Shown: positions 1 through 7,197 of the stretch, in pieces
Layout: each line of letters begins with the position of its first letter
How positions within the stretch are numbered: the first letter of the stretch is position 1
DNA from: Desulfotomaculum sp.
GTDB taxonomy: Bacteria > Bacillota > Desulfotomaculia > Desulfotomaculales > Nap2-2B
NCBI GenBank assembly: GCA_003485325.1
Contig: DMZI01000033.1
Location: forward strand, 1-12,260
Direction: 5' to 3'
Length of the DNA stretch: 12,260 bases
The notes under the pieces: generated by a model
The model's database searches: none
Told to the model about the DNA's origin: nothing
The model's input: the letters and a program-made list of their open reading frames with translations, nothing else
Translations under genes and position numbers: made by a program

Positions 1-23
1 TCGTTTAAAATAAGATTTAATTC

Positions 24-52
24 TTGCTTGGATAGTTTTTTTGTGCTATACT
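24..52 (+). promoter_or_regulatory. Sigma-A type promoter of the rimP-nusA-infB operon
   Basis: A -35 box TTGCTT (24-29) and a -10 box TATACT (47-52) are separated by exactly 17 nt. A TG one base before the -10 box gives an extended -10. Transcription would start near position 59, about 20 nt before the leader hairpin and about 104 nt before rimP. It is the only convincing promoter upstream of the seven tightly packed genes and is probably their main promoter. Confidence 0.75.
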
Positions 53-78
53 TAATGACAGATTGGAAAGAAGTTGCT

Positions 79-110
79 AAAGAGTGGGGAATTGCCCACT
101 CTTTCGTCTT
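79..110 (+). terminator. rimP leader hairpin, candidate weak (NusA-dependent) attenuator
   Basis: A perfect 10-bp stem pairs 79-88 (AAAGAGTGGG) with 95-104 (CCCACTCTTT) around a 6-nt loop. The tract after it is TTTCGTCTT, a U-run broken by C and G. It lies between the predicted start of transcription and rimP, where a full terminator would silence the operon, so partial termination is likelier. In Bacillus subtilis, NusA is reported to limit its own operon through a weak leader terminator. Assigning that mechanism here is inference from position and shape. Confidence 0.6.
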
Positions 111-162
111 ATAGCTGGATTTGGTTTAATGGCCATTATTTTTATGGGAGGGTTTTCCCCCA

Positions 163-663
163 ATGGTTCAAAAAAAGGTCACCGCGTTTGTAAACGATCT
201 GGCATTACCTTTGGCAGGCCAGCTCGGTTTGGATCTGGTAGATGTGGAATACAAGAAAGAAGGGGGTAGTTGGTACCTTAGAGTGTTTATAGACAAAGAA
301 GGCGGAGTAACACTGGATGATTGTCAGTTGTTATCACAGAAACTGGACAGTGTTTTGGACAGTTACGATCCAATACAGCATGCTTATATTTTAGAGGTCT
401 CTTCACCCGGTATTGAGCGGCCTTTAAAATCAACTGAAGATTTTAAGCGTTTTCGGGGAAGTTTGGTAAAAATCACAACTTTCGAACTCCAGGAAGGGAA
501 AAAAGAACATACCGGGCATCTGATTGATCTTGTTGAATCAACTCTTATTTTAAAAGATCAGAAAAAGAATAAGAACATCTTGATTAACTTGCAAAATGTA
601 GCTTCCGCTCATTTAGTCGCGGAAGTTTTTGGAGGTAAGGGGGTACCTAAGGGTGAACAGTGA
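163..663 (+). CDS. rimP: Ribosome maturation factor RimP
   Basis: The 166-aa product is recognised as RimP (YlxS/DUF150), a cytoplasmic factor that binds the 30S precursor and helps its late assembly. The N-terminal alpha/beta domain includes the conserved stretch LDLVDVEYKKEGGSWYLRVF and the family signature EVSSPGIERPL (about residues 78-88). The C-terminal SH3-like barrel follows and ends near VASAHLVAEV. The length is normal for the family, with a slightly longer tail. ATG 163 is preceded by GGGAGGG (146-152) at good spacing. It is the first gene after the promoter and leader hairpin. Its end overlaps the nusA start by 11 nt, which suggests translational coupling, and rimP-nusA is one of the most stable gene pairs in bacteria. 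Confidence 0.96.
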   Translation: MVQKKVTAFVNDLALPLAGQLGLDLVDVEYKKEGGSWYLRVFIDKEGGVTLDDCQLLSQKLDSVLDSYDPIQHAYILEVSSPGIERPLKSTEDFKRFRGSLVKITTFELQEGKKEHTGHLIDLVESTLILKDQKKNKNILINLQNVASAHLVAEVFGGKGVPKGEQ

Positions 664-1735
664 GTTTCTGGAAGCGCTTTACGCTTTGGAGAAAGAAAAA
701 GGAGTGCCGGTTGATATTCTACTGGAAACAATCGAAGCGGCCCTGCTTTCTGCTTATAAAAGAAACTTTGGCTCCGCACAAAACGCACGCGTGCAGATAA
801 ACAGGGAAACAGGCGATTACCAGGTTTTTGCCCAACATGTTGTAGTAAAGGAAGTTCTTGATCCCAAGTTGGAAATATCAATTGAAGAAGCTCAATCATT
901 GGATCCCCGTTACCAGTTGGGAGAAGTAATTGAGAATGAGGTAACACCCCGGAATTTTGGCCGGATTGCAGCACAGACAGCCAAACAGGTAGTTATGCAA
1001 AGGATACGCGAAGCTGAGCGAAACCTTGTCTACAAGGAATACATTAACCGTGAAGGCGATATCATTACCGGGGTCGTCCAGAGAGTGGAACAAAAAAACG
1101 TTTATATTGAGCTTGGAAAAGCAGAAGCAATACTTGCGGCAAATGAAAGGGTCCCCGGTGAAGCACACCGGCAGGGTGACCGGATTAAAGCATATATTTT
1201 GGAAGTTAAGAAAACCACCAAGGGACCTCAGGTCTTTGTCTCCAGAACACACCCGGGCCTGTTGAAAAGGCTTTTTGAACTGGAGGTTCCGGAACTTTTT
1301 GAAGGAATTGTAGAATTGAAATCGGTTGCCCGGGAGGCGGGTTACCGTTCAAAAATTGCTGTATTTTCAAGAGATGAAAATATTGATCCGGTTGGCGCAT
1401 GTGTGGGTCCCAAAGGAATGCGGGTTCAGGCGATTGTGAATGAGTTGAACGGAGAAAAAATTGATGTAATCAAATGGGACCCGGATTCTTCCAAATATGT
1501 CGCCGCCTCATTGAGCCCTGCGAAGGTTGTTGCGGTAGAGATCTGGGAGGAGGAAAAAGTAGCGCGGGTTATCGTTCCTGACTTTCAGCTCTCATTGGCT
1601 ATTGGTAAAGAAGGGCAAAATGCCCGGTTGGCTGCAAAACTCACTGGCTGGAAGATCGATATTAAAAGTGAATCTCAAATGGAGGAAATCTACCAGCGCG
1701 AGTACGCCGGTTATACTCAGGATTACGCGGAATAA
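653..1735 (+). CDS. nusA: Transcription termination/antitermination factor NusA
   Basis: This is NusA, which binds RNA polymerase and nascent RNA to control pausing, termination and antitermination. The start is placed at GTG 653, where the protein begins (M)NSEFLEALYALEKEKGV as in other NusA proteins. A TTG at 629 in the same frame would add eight unlikely residues. GGAGG and AGGGGG at 631-643 serve as the ribosome binding site. The 360 residues contain the N-terminal polymerase-binding domain (1-125), an S1 domain (about 137-200, GVVQRVEQKNVYIELG), KH1 with GPKG near 252-255, and KH2 with IGKEGQ near 317. There are no C-terminal acidic repeats, as is usual in Firmicutes. The 5' end overlaps rimP. 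NusA may feed back on the leader hairpin of its own operon. Confidence 0.96.
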   Translation: MNSEFLEALYALEKEKGVPVDILLETIEAALLSAYKRNFGSAQNARVQINRETGDYQVFAQHVVVKEVLDPKLEISIEEAQSLDPRYQLGEVIENEVTPRNFGRIAAQTAKQVVMQRIREAERNLVYKEYINREGDIITGVVQRVEQKNVYIELGKAEAILAANERVPGEAHRQGDRIKAYILEVKKTTKGPQVFVSRTHPGLLKRLFELEVPELFEGIVELKSVAREAGYRSKIAVFSRDENIDPVGACVGPKGMRVQAIVNELNGEKIDVIKWDPDSSKYVAASLSPAKVVAVEIWEEEKVARVIVPDFQLSLAIGKEGQNARLAAKLTGWKIDIKSESQMEEIYQREYAGYTQDYAE

Positions 1736-1750
1736 GGAGTCGGCCTGTTG

Positions 1751-2020
1751 ATGACAAGAGTTAAAAAAATACCTTTTAGGGTATGCCTTGGCTGTCAGGA
1801 AAAACGGCCAAAAAAAGAACTAATTCGTCTTGTTCGTACTCCCGAGGGAATAATTGAAATAGATCTTACAGGCAAAAAAGCGGGGCGGGGCGCTTATGTC
1901 TGCCCCGGGACCGAATGCATCCAAAAAGCAATTAAAGTAAAACGCCTGGAAAGAACATTCGGACAGCCTGTTCCCAAAGAGATTTTAGAAGCTTTGAAGG
2001 CCGGGATTTTGCAAAGTTAA
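1751..2020 (+). CDS. ylxR: YlxR family small nucleic-acid-binding protein
   Basis: This is an 89-90 residue basic protein of the YlxR (DUF448) family, which sits between nusA and infB in most Firmicutes. Conserved blocks are IPFRVCLGCQEKRPKKELIRLVR near the N-terminus and GKKAGRGAYVCP in the middle. Four cysteines, arranged CLGC and CPGTEC, could bind metal; several homologues lack them. Family members are described as RNA-binding or nucleoid-associated regulators; the role in this organism is unknown. The start is ambiguous: ATG 1751 is adopted, but TTG 1748, one codon earlier, lies closer to the AAGGAG at 1734-1739, which overlaps the nusA stop codon. The ylxQ (L7Ae-like) gene that commonly follows is missing; infB begins only 28 nt downstream. 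Confidence 0.9.
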   Translation: MTRVKKIPFRVCLGCQEKRPKKELIRLVRTPEGIIEIDLTGKKAGRGAYVCPGTECIQKAIKVKRLERTFGQPVPKEILEALKAGILQS

Positions 2021-2048
2021 TTGCCTTATAGACTGGGGAGGTGGATTC

Positions 2049-4706
2049 ATGGCAAAAAAACGGGTACACGAGTTAGCCAAAGAATTTAAGATAGAAAGCA
2101 AAGAAATGATTAGAAGATTATCGCTTCTCGGAATAACCGTGAAATCACACGCAAGCACAGTTGATGAGAAAGATGAAGAGCGCCTGCGGAAGCAGTTCGA
2201 AAAAGAAAGAGCGGTAAAGGCTCAAATTGAGCCAAAGCCATCAATCCCGGATACTGCAAAAACTGATCCGGGAGCGGACAGGAAATGGCGGGATCCCAAG
2301 TATACTTCCGGTCCCGGATTGGTAGACCGGGTACCTTCAAGGCCTCCGGACCGGCGTTTTCAAGAGCGCCCGTTTCTAAAGGGCGATATTTTGCGCGCAA
2401 AAGCAGCTCAGCCCGCAGTTCAGCCAACGCCGCCGGCAGTACAATCAACTCAGCCGGCAGTACAACCGGCGCCGCCGACAAAGGAGGCCCAAGCTCCGGC
2501 AGCCGGAGCCGTTTCCAGGCCGGTTCAGGAGCCATTACGTAAGCGAGCTGTTGAAAAACCCTCTCAGGGATATTCCCCGCGTCCGGAAAAGCCGCAGTCT
2601 CCTCCGGCAAGAGGAGAAAACCAAAGAGGGGCAAGAAACCAGAGGAGCCCCGCCGCAGGCGCCGGCCGTCCCGTCCGGGATACAAAGGGACTGCCCGTTC
2701 CCAAACTAAAACCGGAGCAACTAAAAGTTCCCAAGGTGCCGGATGAGGTAAAAGCACAGGAGAGAGTAGTAGCAAGGCCGGATAAGCAAAAAGGCGAAAA
2801 AGCCCGTCCGGCGGGAGAAGGACGTTCCTTTGGCAGGGGCAAGGAATGGCGTGATCAACGTACGGCTGAACAAAAACTGCGCCCTGTCGCCGGGGGAAGG
2901 CGTGTACAAAGCCAACCCCGGAGATCATTACCGCCTCATCCTGTTGAAAAGAAACCGGTTGTTATTGGCGAAACCGTTACCATACAGGAACTGGCTTCAA
3001 AAATGAGAAAAAGCCCCGCCGAAGTAATTAAAAAGCTGATGGCTTTGGGGGTAATGGCAACAATAAATCAGGAAATAGATAACGAGACAGCCATCATAGT
3101 CGCAGGAGAACTTGGTTTCGAAGTTCAGGTAAAGATAGAACTTGATCAGGAGGCAATGCTTGAACAGGAGAATGAAGAGGATACCGCCAACCTTCAGTCA
3201 AGACCCTGCGTTGTAACTGTGATGGGGCATGTTGACCACGGCAAAACATCATTACTGGATGCAATCAGGGAAACTAATGTTATAGCCAGTGAGGTAGGAG
3301 GAATTACCCAGCATATCGGCGCCTATCAAGTGGAAAGGAATAATAAAAAGATAACTTTTATTGATACGCCGGGCCACGAGGCTTTTACAGCAATGCGGGC
3401 AAGAGGCGCACGGATAACAGATATTGCTGTTCTGGTAATCGCTGCGGAAGACGGTGTCATGCCTCAGACCATAGAGGCTATAAACCATGCCAAGGCAGCT
3501 GGAGTCCCTATTATTGTAGCCATAAATAAAATAGATAAACCGGACGCTAATGTTGATAAAGTCAAACAGCAGCTGACAGAGTACGGCTTGATTGCAGAAG
3601 AATGGGGCGGTCAGACCATCTGTATTCCGGTAAGCGCAAAAACCGGCCAGGGCCTGGACGAATTGCTTGAAATGATTCTTCTGGTTGCTGAAGTAAATGA
3701 TTTAAGAACCAACTCAAACCGATCGGCGCGGGGTACGATAATTGAAGCTAAACTGGATAAGGGGCGCGGGCCTGTAGCTACTGTTTTGATTCAGGAAGGC
3801 ACGCTCCATATAGGTGATAATATCATTGCCGGCACGGCATCCGGCAGGGTAAGGGCGATGATGGATTACCAGGGCCGAAGGTTGAAGAACGCAGGGCCTT
3901 CAACGCCTGCCGAAGTGCTGGGTTTTTCCGACGTTCCGTCAGCGGGAGATACGCTTTATGCTGTGGCTGAGGAAAAGATGGCCCGTCAGATTGCGGCTAA
4001 ACGTATATTACGCAAGCGGGAAGAAAATATTAAAACTTCGATACCCAGAGTCTCACTGGACGATCTTTTTAAACAAATCGAAAAAGGTCAGATCAAGGAT
4101 CTCAATATAATTATCAAGGCTGATGTTCAGGGTTCCGCGGAAGCCCTGAGGCAGTCATTGGAAGGGTTGTCTACTCAGGAGGTCAGGGTTAACACGATCC
4201 ACAGCGGTGTAGGGATGATTAGCGAGGCCGATATACTGCTCGCTTCTGCTTCCAATGCAATAATTGTTGGATTTAACGTACGCCCGTCTGTTAACGCCCG
4301 GCGCGCTGCCGAGCTTGAAAAGGTTGATGTGCGTATGTACCGGGTTATTTATGATGCTATAAATGATGTCAAGGCTGCAATGAGCGGCTTATTGGAGCCT
4401 GAATACAAGGAAGTGGTTATCGGCCGCGCCGAGGTGAGGAAAACATTCAGGGCTTCCAGAATTGGCACCATTGCAGGATGTTATGTGACTGAGGGAAAGA
4501 TAACCCGGGATGCCAAAGTGAAGATTATTCGCGAGGACCAGGTTGTCTTTGAAGGTAAGCTTGATTCGCTAAAGCGTTTCAAGGACGATGTACGTGAAGT
4601 TATGCAGGGTTATGAATGTGGGCTGGCCGTGGAAAAATTTAATGAAATTAAAGAAGGAGATATTATAGAGGTGGTTGCCACAGAAATAATAAAAAGAGAA
4701 CTATAG
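2049..4706 (+). CDS. infB: Translation initiation factor IF-2
   Basis: IF2 is the GTPase that brings fMet-tRNA to the 30S subunit and promotes 50S joining. ATG 2049 follows a strong GGGGAGGTG site. The 885 residues hold a first IF2_N helical domain (1-53), a long Pro/Ala/Arg/Lys-rich disordered linker (about 55-300), a second IF2_N domain (about 307-358), and the G domain. Its motifs are G1 GHVDHGKT 393-400, G2 GGITQHIGAY, G3 DTPGHE 439-444, G4 NKID 493-496 and G5 SAK 529-531. Beta-barrel domain II, domain III (KADVQGSAEAL) and the C-terminal fMet-tRNA-binding barrel follow. The linker has three consecutive PAVQ-type heptads (122-142). All catalytic motifs are intact, including the switch II histidine H443. 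It is the fourth gene of the operon. Confidence 0.98.
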   Translation: MAKKRVHELAKEFKIESKEMIRRLSLLGITVKSHASTVDEKDEERLRKQFEKERAVKAQIEPKPSIPDTAKTDPGADRKWRDPKYTSGPGLVDRVPSRPPDRRFQERPFLKGDILRAKAAQPAVQPTPPAVQSTQPAVQPAPPTKEAQAPAAGAVSRPVQEPLRKRAVEKPSQGYSPRPEKPQSPPARGENQRGARNQRSPAAGAGRPVRDTKGLPVPKLKPEQLKVPKVPDEVKAQERVVARPDKQKGEKARPAGEGRSFGRGKEWRDQRTAEQKLRPVAGGRRVQSQPRRSLPPHPVEKKPVVIGETVTIQELASKMRKSPAEVIKKLMALGVMATINQEIDNETAIIVAGELGFEVQVKIELDQEAMLEQENEEDTANLQSRPCVVTVMGHVDHGKTSLLDAIRETNVIASEVGGITQHIGAYQVERNNKKITFIDTPGHEAFTAMRARGARITDIAVLVIAAEDGVMPQTIEAINHAKAAGVPIIVAINKIDKPDANVDKVKQQLTEYGLIAEEWGGQTICIPVSAKTGQGLDELLEMILLVAEVNDLRTNSNRSARGTIIEAKLDKGRGPVATVLIQEGTLHIGDNIIAGTASGRVRAMMDYQGRRLKNAGPSTPAEVLGFSDVPSAGDTLYAVAEEKMARQIAAKRILRKREENIKTSIPRVSLDDLFKQIEKGQIKDLNIIIKADVQGSAEALRQSLEGLSTQEVRVNTIHSGVGMISEADILLASASNAIIVGFNVRPSVNARRAAELEKVDVRMYRVIYDAINDVKAAMSGLLEPEYKEVVIGRAEVRKTFRASRIGTIAGCYVTEGKITRDAKVKIIREDQVVFEGKLDSLKRFKDDVREVMQGYECGLAVEKFNEIKEGDIIEVVATEIIKREL

Positions 4707-4742
4707 TATTTTAGTCCAGCTCCAAGATTTGGGGGTAAAAAA

Positions 4743-5105
4743 ATGTCCTACAGGCCTGAGCGTCTTGCGGAAACCATAAAAAAGGAATTTTCGGCGATGC
4801 TTCATCATGAGATTAAAGACCCGCGGCTGGGTTTTGTGACTATTACCAGGGTGGGGGTTTCTTCCGATCTGCGCACTGCTAAGATTCATGTCAGCATCTA
4901 TGGGTCCGCGGAAGAGCAGAATGCGACAATGGAAGCTCTTTCCAGAGCACACGGATATATAAGAAGTGAGCTTGGAAAAAGAATCAGAATGAGGCATACA
5001 CCGGATATATCGTTTAAATTGGACACTTCGGTTGTGCAAAGTATACGCGTAATGGAGTTGTTAAAGGAGATTAACGAAGGAAAGGAATACACTGTAAATG
5101 ACTGA
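4743..5105 (+). CDS. rbfA: 30S ribosome-binding factor RbfA
   Basis: This is a 120-aa RbfA, a KH-fold factor that binds the 30S subunit near helix 1 of 16S rRNA and is needed for late maturation and cold adaptation. Recognisable family blocks are YRPERLAETIKKEFSAML at the start, the signature KDPRLGFVTITRVGVSSDL, the AKIHVSIYG strand, and SELGKRIRMRHTPDISFKLD towards the end. The length is normal. GGGGG at 4731-4735 lies 7 nt before ATG 4743. It starts 36 nt after infB and its stop codon lies 5 nt beyond the nrnA start (8-nt overlap including the stop), so the two genes are probably translationally coupled. RimP and RbfA, from the same operon, act at related steps of 30S assembly. Confidence 0.97.
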   Translation: MSYRPERLAETIKKEFSAMLHHEIKDPRLGFVTITRVGVSSDLRTAKIHVSIYGSAEEQNATMEALSRAHGYIRSELGKRIRMRHTPDISFKLDTSVVQSIRVMELLKEINEGKEYTVND

Positions 5106-6138
5106 CCTGCGTGTTATTGCAGGATTGCTTCATAATGCAAACAAATTGGTGGTTGCCGGGCATGAAATGCCTGACGGCGACTGTGTCGGTTCGGTAAGGG
5201 CGTTGGGACTTGCGCTTAGCCGGATGGGCAAGGATGTTACCATTGCCCTTCCTGATCCAGTCCCGGAAATTTTCAGTTTTTTGCCTGGGGTAGACGAGTT
5301 TGTGATCGGCCAGGAGGCATTTAAAGGGCAGTACGATTTTATGGTTGTTTTAGACTGCTCTGTCCCGGAACGTTTGGGGCCTCTGCGGGCCCTGCTGGGG
5401 AGGCCAATGACCGTTGTAAATATTGACCACCATGTCGGCTCCCGTGAATTTGCCCATTATAACTATATTAGTCCTTCTCATGCGGCGACCGCGGAGATAA
5501 TCCAGGATCTGATCGGCTGTTTGGAGATCGAGGTTACCTCCGAGATCGCCACGTGTTTATATACAGGAATTGTTACTGATACAGGCTCTTTTCAATATGA
5601 AAATACCACACCTGAAACGCACCGGCGGGCAGCGTCGCTGATGGAGCAGGGCGCCTCGTCCGTTTGGATCAACCTGATGATCAACGAACAAAAACCGTTA
5701 ATTAACCTGCTCGTTCTTGAAAACGCATTGAAATCATTAGAATTAAGTTCCTGCGGGCGTGTAGCCTGGGTAAGCGTAGAGCGGGATATGCTGGATTGCC
5801 TTAACGCAAAAGATGAAAATACAGATGGCCTGATCGGCTATATTCGTTCAATACGCGGTGTTGAAGTGGCGATTTTTTTCCGTGAAATTTCATCCCATCT
5901 TTATAAAGTGGGTTTTCGCTCGAAAGAAATTGTTGATGTTAACAGGCTGGCATCTCTTTTTGGCGGCGGAGGCCACGTTCGCGCCGCTGGATGCGTAGTT
6001 AATGGGGATCTTGAAAGCCTTCAGACAAAGATTGTTTCTGAAGCGTTGAAGCTAATTGAAGAAACGAAAAGGGATTTGCAGGCACAGTATGAACGGCATT
6101 CTCAATGTACTGAAACCGCCCGGGATGACCTCTCATGA
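5098..6138 (+). CDS. nrnA: DHH/DHHA1 phosphoesterase, NrnA-type nanoRNase/pAp phosphatase
   Basis: This 346-aa DHH-family phosphoesterase sits where Firmicutes keep nrnA. Characterised NrnA proteins degrade 2-5 nt oligoribonucleotides and dephosphorylate pAp. Metal-binding motifs are complete: H22-x3-D26-x-D28 in GHEMPDGDCVGS, D86 in VVLDCS, D110-H111-H112 in NIDHHVGS, and D161 in TDTGSF. The C-terminal DHHA1 domain carries the substrate loop GGGGH (289-293) followed by VRAAG. The usual Asn before PDGD is Met here, a small change outside the metal ligands. The ATG lies inside the end of rbfA. The 3' end runs 50 nt into truB, so the last 16 residues are in doubly coding DNA. The split between nanoRNA and pAp activity cannot be read from sequence. 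Confidence 0.92.
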   Translation: MTDLRVIAGLLHNANKLVVAGHEMPDGDCVGSVRALGLALSRMGKDVTIALPDPVPEIFSFLPGVDEFVIGQEAFKGQYDFMVVLDCSVPERLGPLRALLGRPMTVVNIDHHVGSREFAHYNYISPSHAATAEIIQDLIGCLEIEVTSEIATCLYTGIVTDTGSFQYENTTPETHRRAASLMEQGASSVWINLMINEQKPLINLLVLENALKSLELSSCGRVAWVSVERDMLDCLNAKDENTDGLIGYIRSIRGVEVAIFFREISSHLYKVGFRSKEIVDVNRLASLFGGGGHVRAAGCVVNGDLESLQTKIVSEALKLIEETKRDLQAQYERHSQCTETARDDLS

Positions 6139-7015
6139 TGTAGTTAGTTTGATCAGACGTTTAACGGGTGTGCGCAAGGTTGGCCATACAGGAACACTTG
6201 ATCCTTTAGCGGCCGGTGTCTTGCCTGTATGTCTGGGTCACGCGACGCGGGTGATCCGTTTTCTCAAAAACGATAAGGAATACAGGGTTGAGGTTGCTTT
6301 TGGGATATCGACAACTACCGGCGACATCTCCGGCGAGATTGTAAATAAGTGTGACGGTTCCGGTTTATCGGCAGCAAGTTTGGAAAGGGAATTGGAGAAC
6401 TTTGCAGGCGAGATCGAACAGGTTCCCCCGATGACATCGGCAATACATTACCAAGGTAAAAGGCTTTACGAACTTGCGCGTGCCGGCCGTGTTGTGGAGC
6501 GCCGGCCAAGGAAGGTTAAATTATACAGTCTTCAACTAAAAAGGCTGATTGACTGGAAAACCGAAACGCCGCTTGCTTTACTGGACGTGGTTTGCTCGGC
6601 GGGAACTTACATCCGTTCGCTGTGCATGGATATAGGGGAAAAGCTCAACTGCGGCGCTCATGTCAGATTCTTATTGAGAACGAGAGCCGGTATGTTCAGT
6701 TTAGATAATGCTTTAACATTGGAAGAAATACAAGTTCTCAAAGATCAGGATCTATTAAAGGAGAACCTGATCAGCGCAAAAGAAGCGCTCAGTCACCTAG
6801 CGGAAATTCAGGTTAAAACGAGTTCACTGCCGGCAGTAAGGGCGGGAAACCGCCTGTATGCCGCGGGACTGGTTGATTTGCCCCGGAGGAGACCTTCTTT
6901 TAACGAACCTGTAAGGTTATGCAGCGGAGAAAACCTGTTAGCTATAGCAAACGTTCTGGAAGAAAATACTGCGGAAGGCTACTGCTTAAAACCGGTTGTT
7001 GTTTTAAATGATTAG
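6089..7015 (+). CDS. truB: tRNA pseudouridine(55) synthase TruB
   Basis: TruB converts U55 of the tRNA T-loop to pseudouridine. The start is set at ATG 6089, giving the classic N-terminus MNGILNVLKPPGMTSHDVV. The same frame stays open upstream to a TTG at 6056, but those extra residues are unlike the family. The catalytic aspartate is D38 in GHTGTLDPLAAGVLPV. Other family blocks are the KEYRVEVAFGISTTTGD strand, the QVPPMTSAIHYQGKRLYELAR segment and the CSAGTYIRSLCMDIGEKL segment. A C-terminal PUA-like region follows after about residue 245. The 308-aa length is normal. No strong ribosome binding site precedes the start, which lies 50 nt inside nrnA, so translation probably depends on ribosomes finishing nrnA. 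It is the last gene of the tight operon. Confidence 0.96.
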   Translation: MNGILNVLKPPGMTSHDVVSLIRRLTGVRKVGHTGTLDPLAAGVLPVCLGHATRVIRFLKNDKEYRVEVAFGISTTTGDISGEIVNKCDGSGLSAASLERELENFAGEIEQVPPMTSAIHYQGKRLYELARAGRVVERRPRKVKLYSLQLKRLIDWKTETPLALLDVVCSAGTYIRSLCMDIGEKLNCGAHVRFLLRTRAGMFSLDNALTLEEIQVLKDQDLLKENLISAKEALSHLAEIQVKTSSLPAVRAGNRLYAAGLVDLPRRRPSFNEPVRLCSGENLLAIANVLEENTAEGYCLKPVVVLND

Positions 7016-7064
7016 AAAATTACTGATGCCGGTGCTTAAGCATCTTAAGTGAGCTGTGACATTG

Positions 7065-7090
7065 CCGTGTCTATCCGGTTCACTGAATAG
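7065..7090 (-). repeat. Solo copy of a 26-bp element-end repeat
   Basis: The 26 bases here match 8515-8540 at 22 of 26 positions by eye, including an unbroken shared run TTCACTGAATAG and a shared CCGTG start. A third, more divergent copy lies inverted at 8156-8183. Next to it are a small GCCGC-TGAA-GCGGC hairpin (7099-7112) and, upstream, two CTTAAG palindromes that can pair. It lies in the 182-nt truB-ribF spacer, which otherwise shows no gene. Strand is assigned so that the repeat reads outward-in as CTATTCAGTG. It may be a relic end of a small mobile element. Confidence 0.5.
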
Positions 7091-7197
7091 ACATCCATGC
7101 CGCTGAAGCGGCGACACAAACCAAATTATGAAAAGCTTATTTTCAGAGTAGATGTTTATAGATTATTGGTTGAACCTTTTAATCGGAGGATAGGGTT

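Noticed and set aside
629..652. Upstream TTG start for nusA
   Set aside because: It adds eight residues unlike any NusA and overlaps the ribosome binding site; GTG 653 gives the standard N-terminus.
2110..2928. 272-codon open frame on the minus strand inside infB
   Set aside because: It lies opposite the repetitive, G/C-rich IF2 linker, has no ribosome binding site or recognisable domain, and is explained by the absence of stop codons in biased sequence.
6056..6088. Upstream TTG start for truB
   Set aside because: The extra residues are not family-like and no better ribosome binding site is present; ATG 6089 gives the typical MNGILN start.
7113..7197. FMN riboswitch or clear promoter before ribF
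   Set aside because: No conserved FMN aptamer blocks are present; TATAGA near 7157 lacks a matching -35 box at proper distance.
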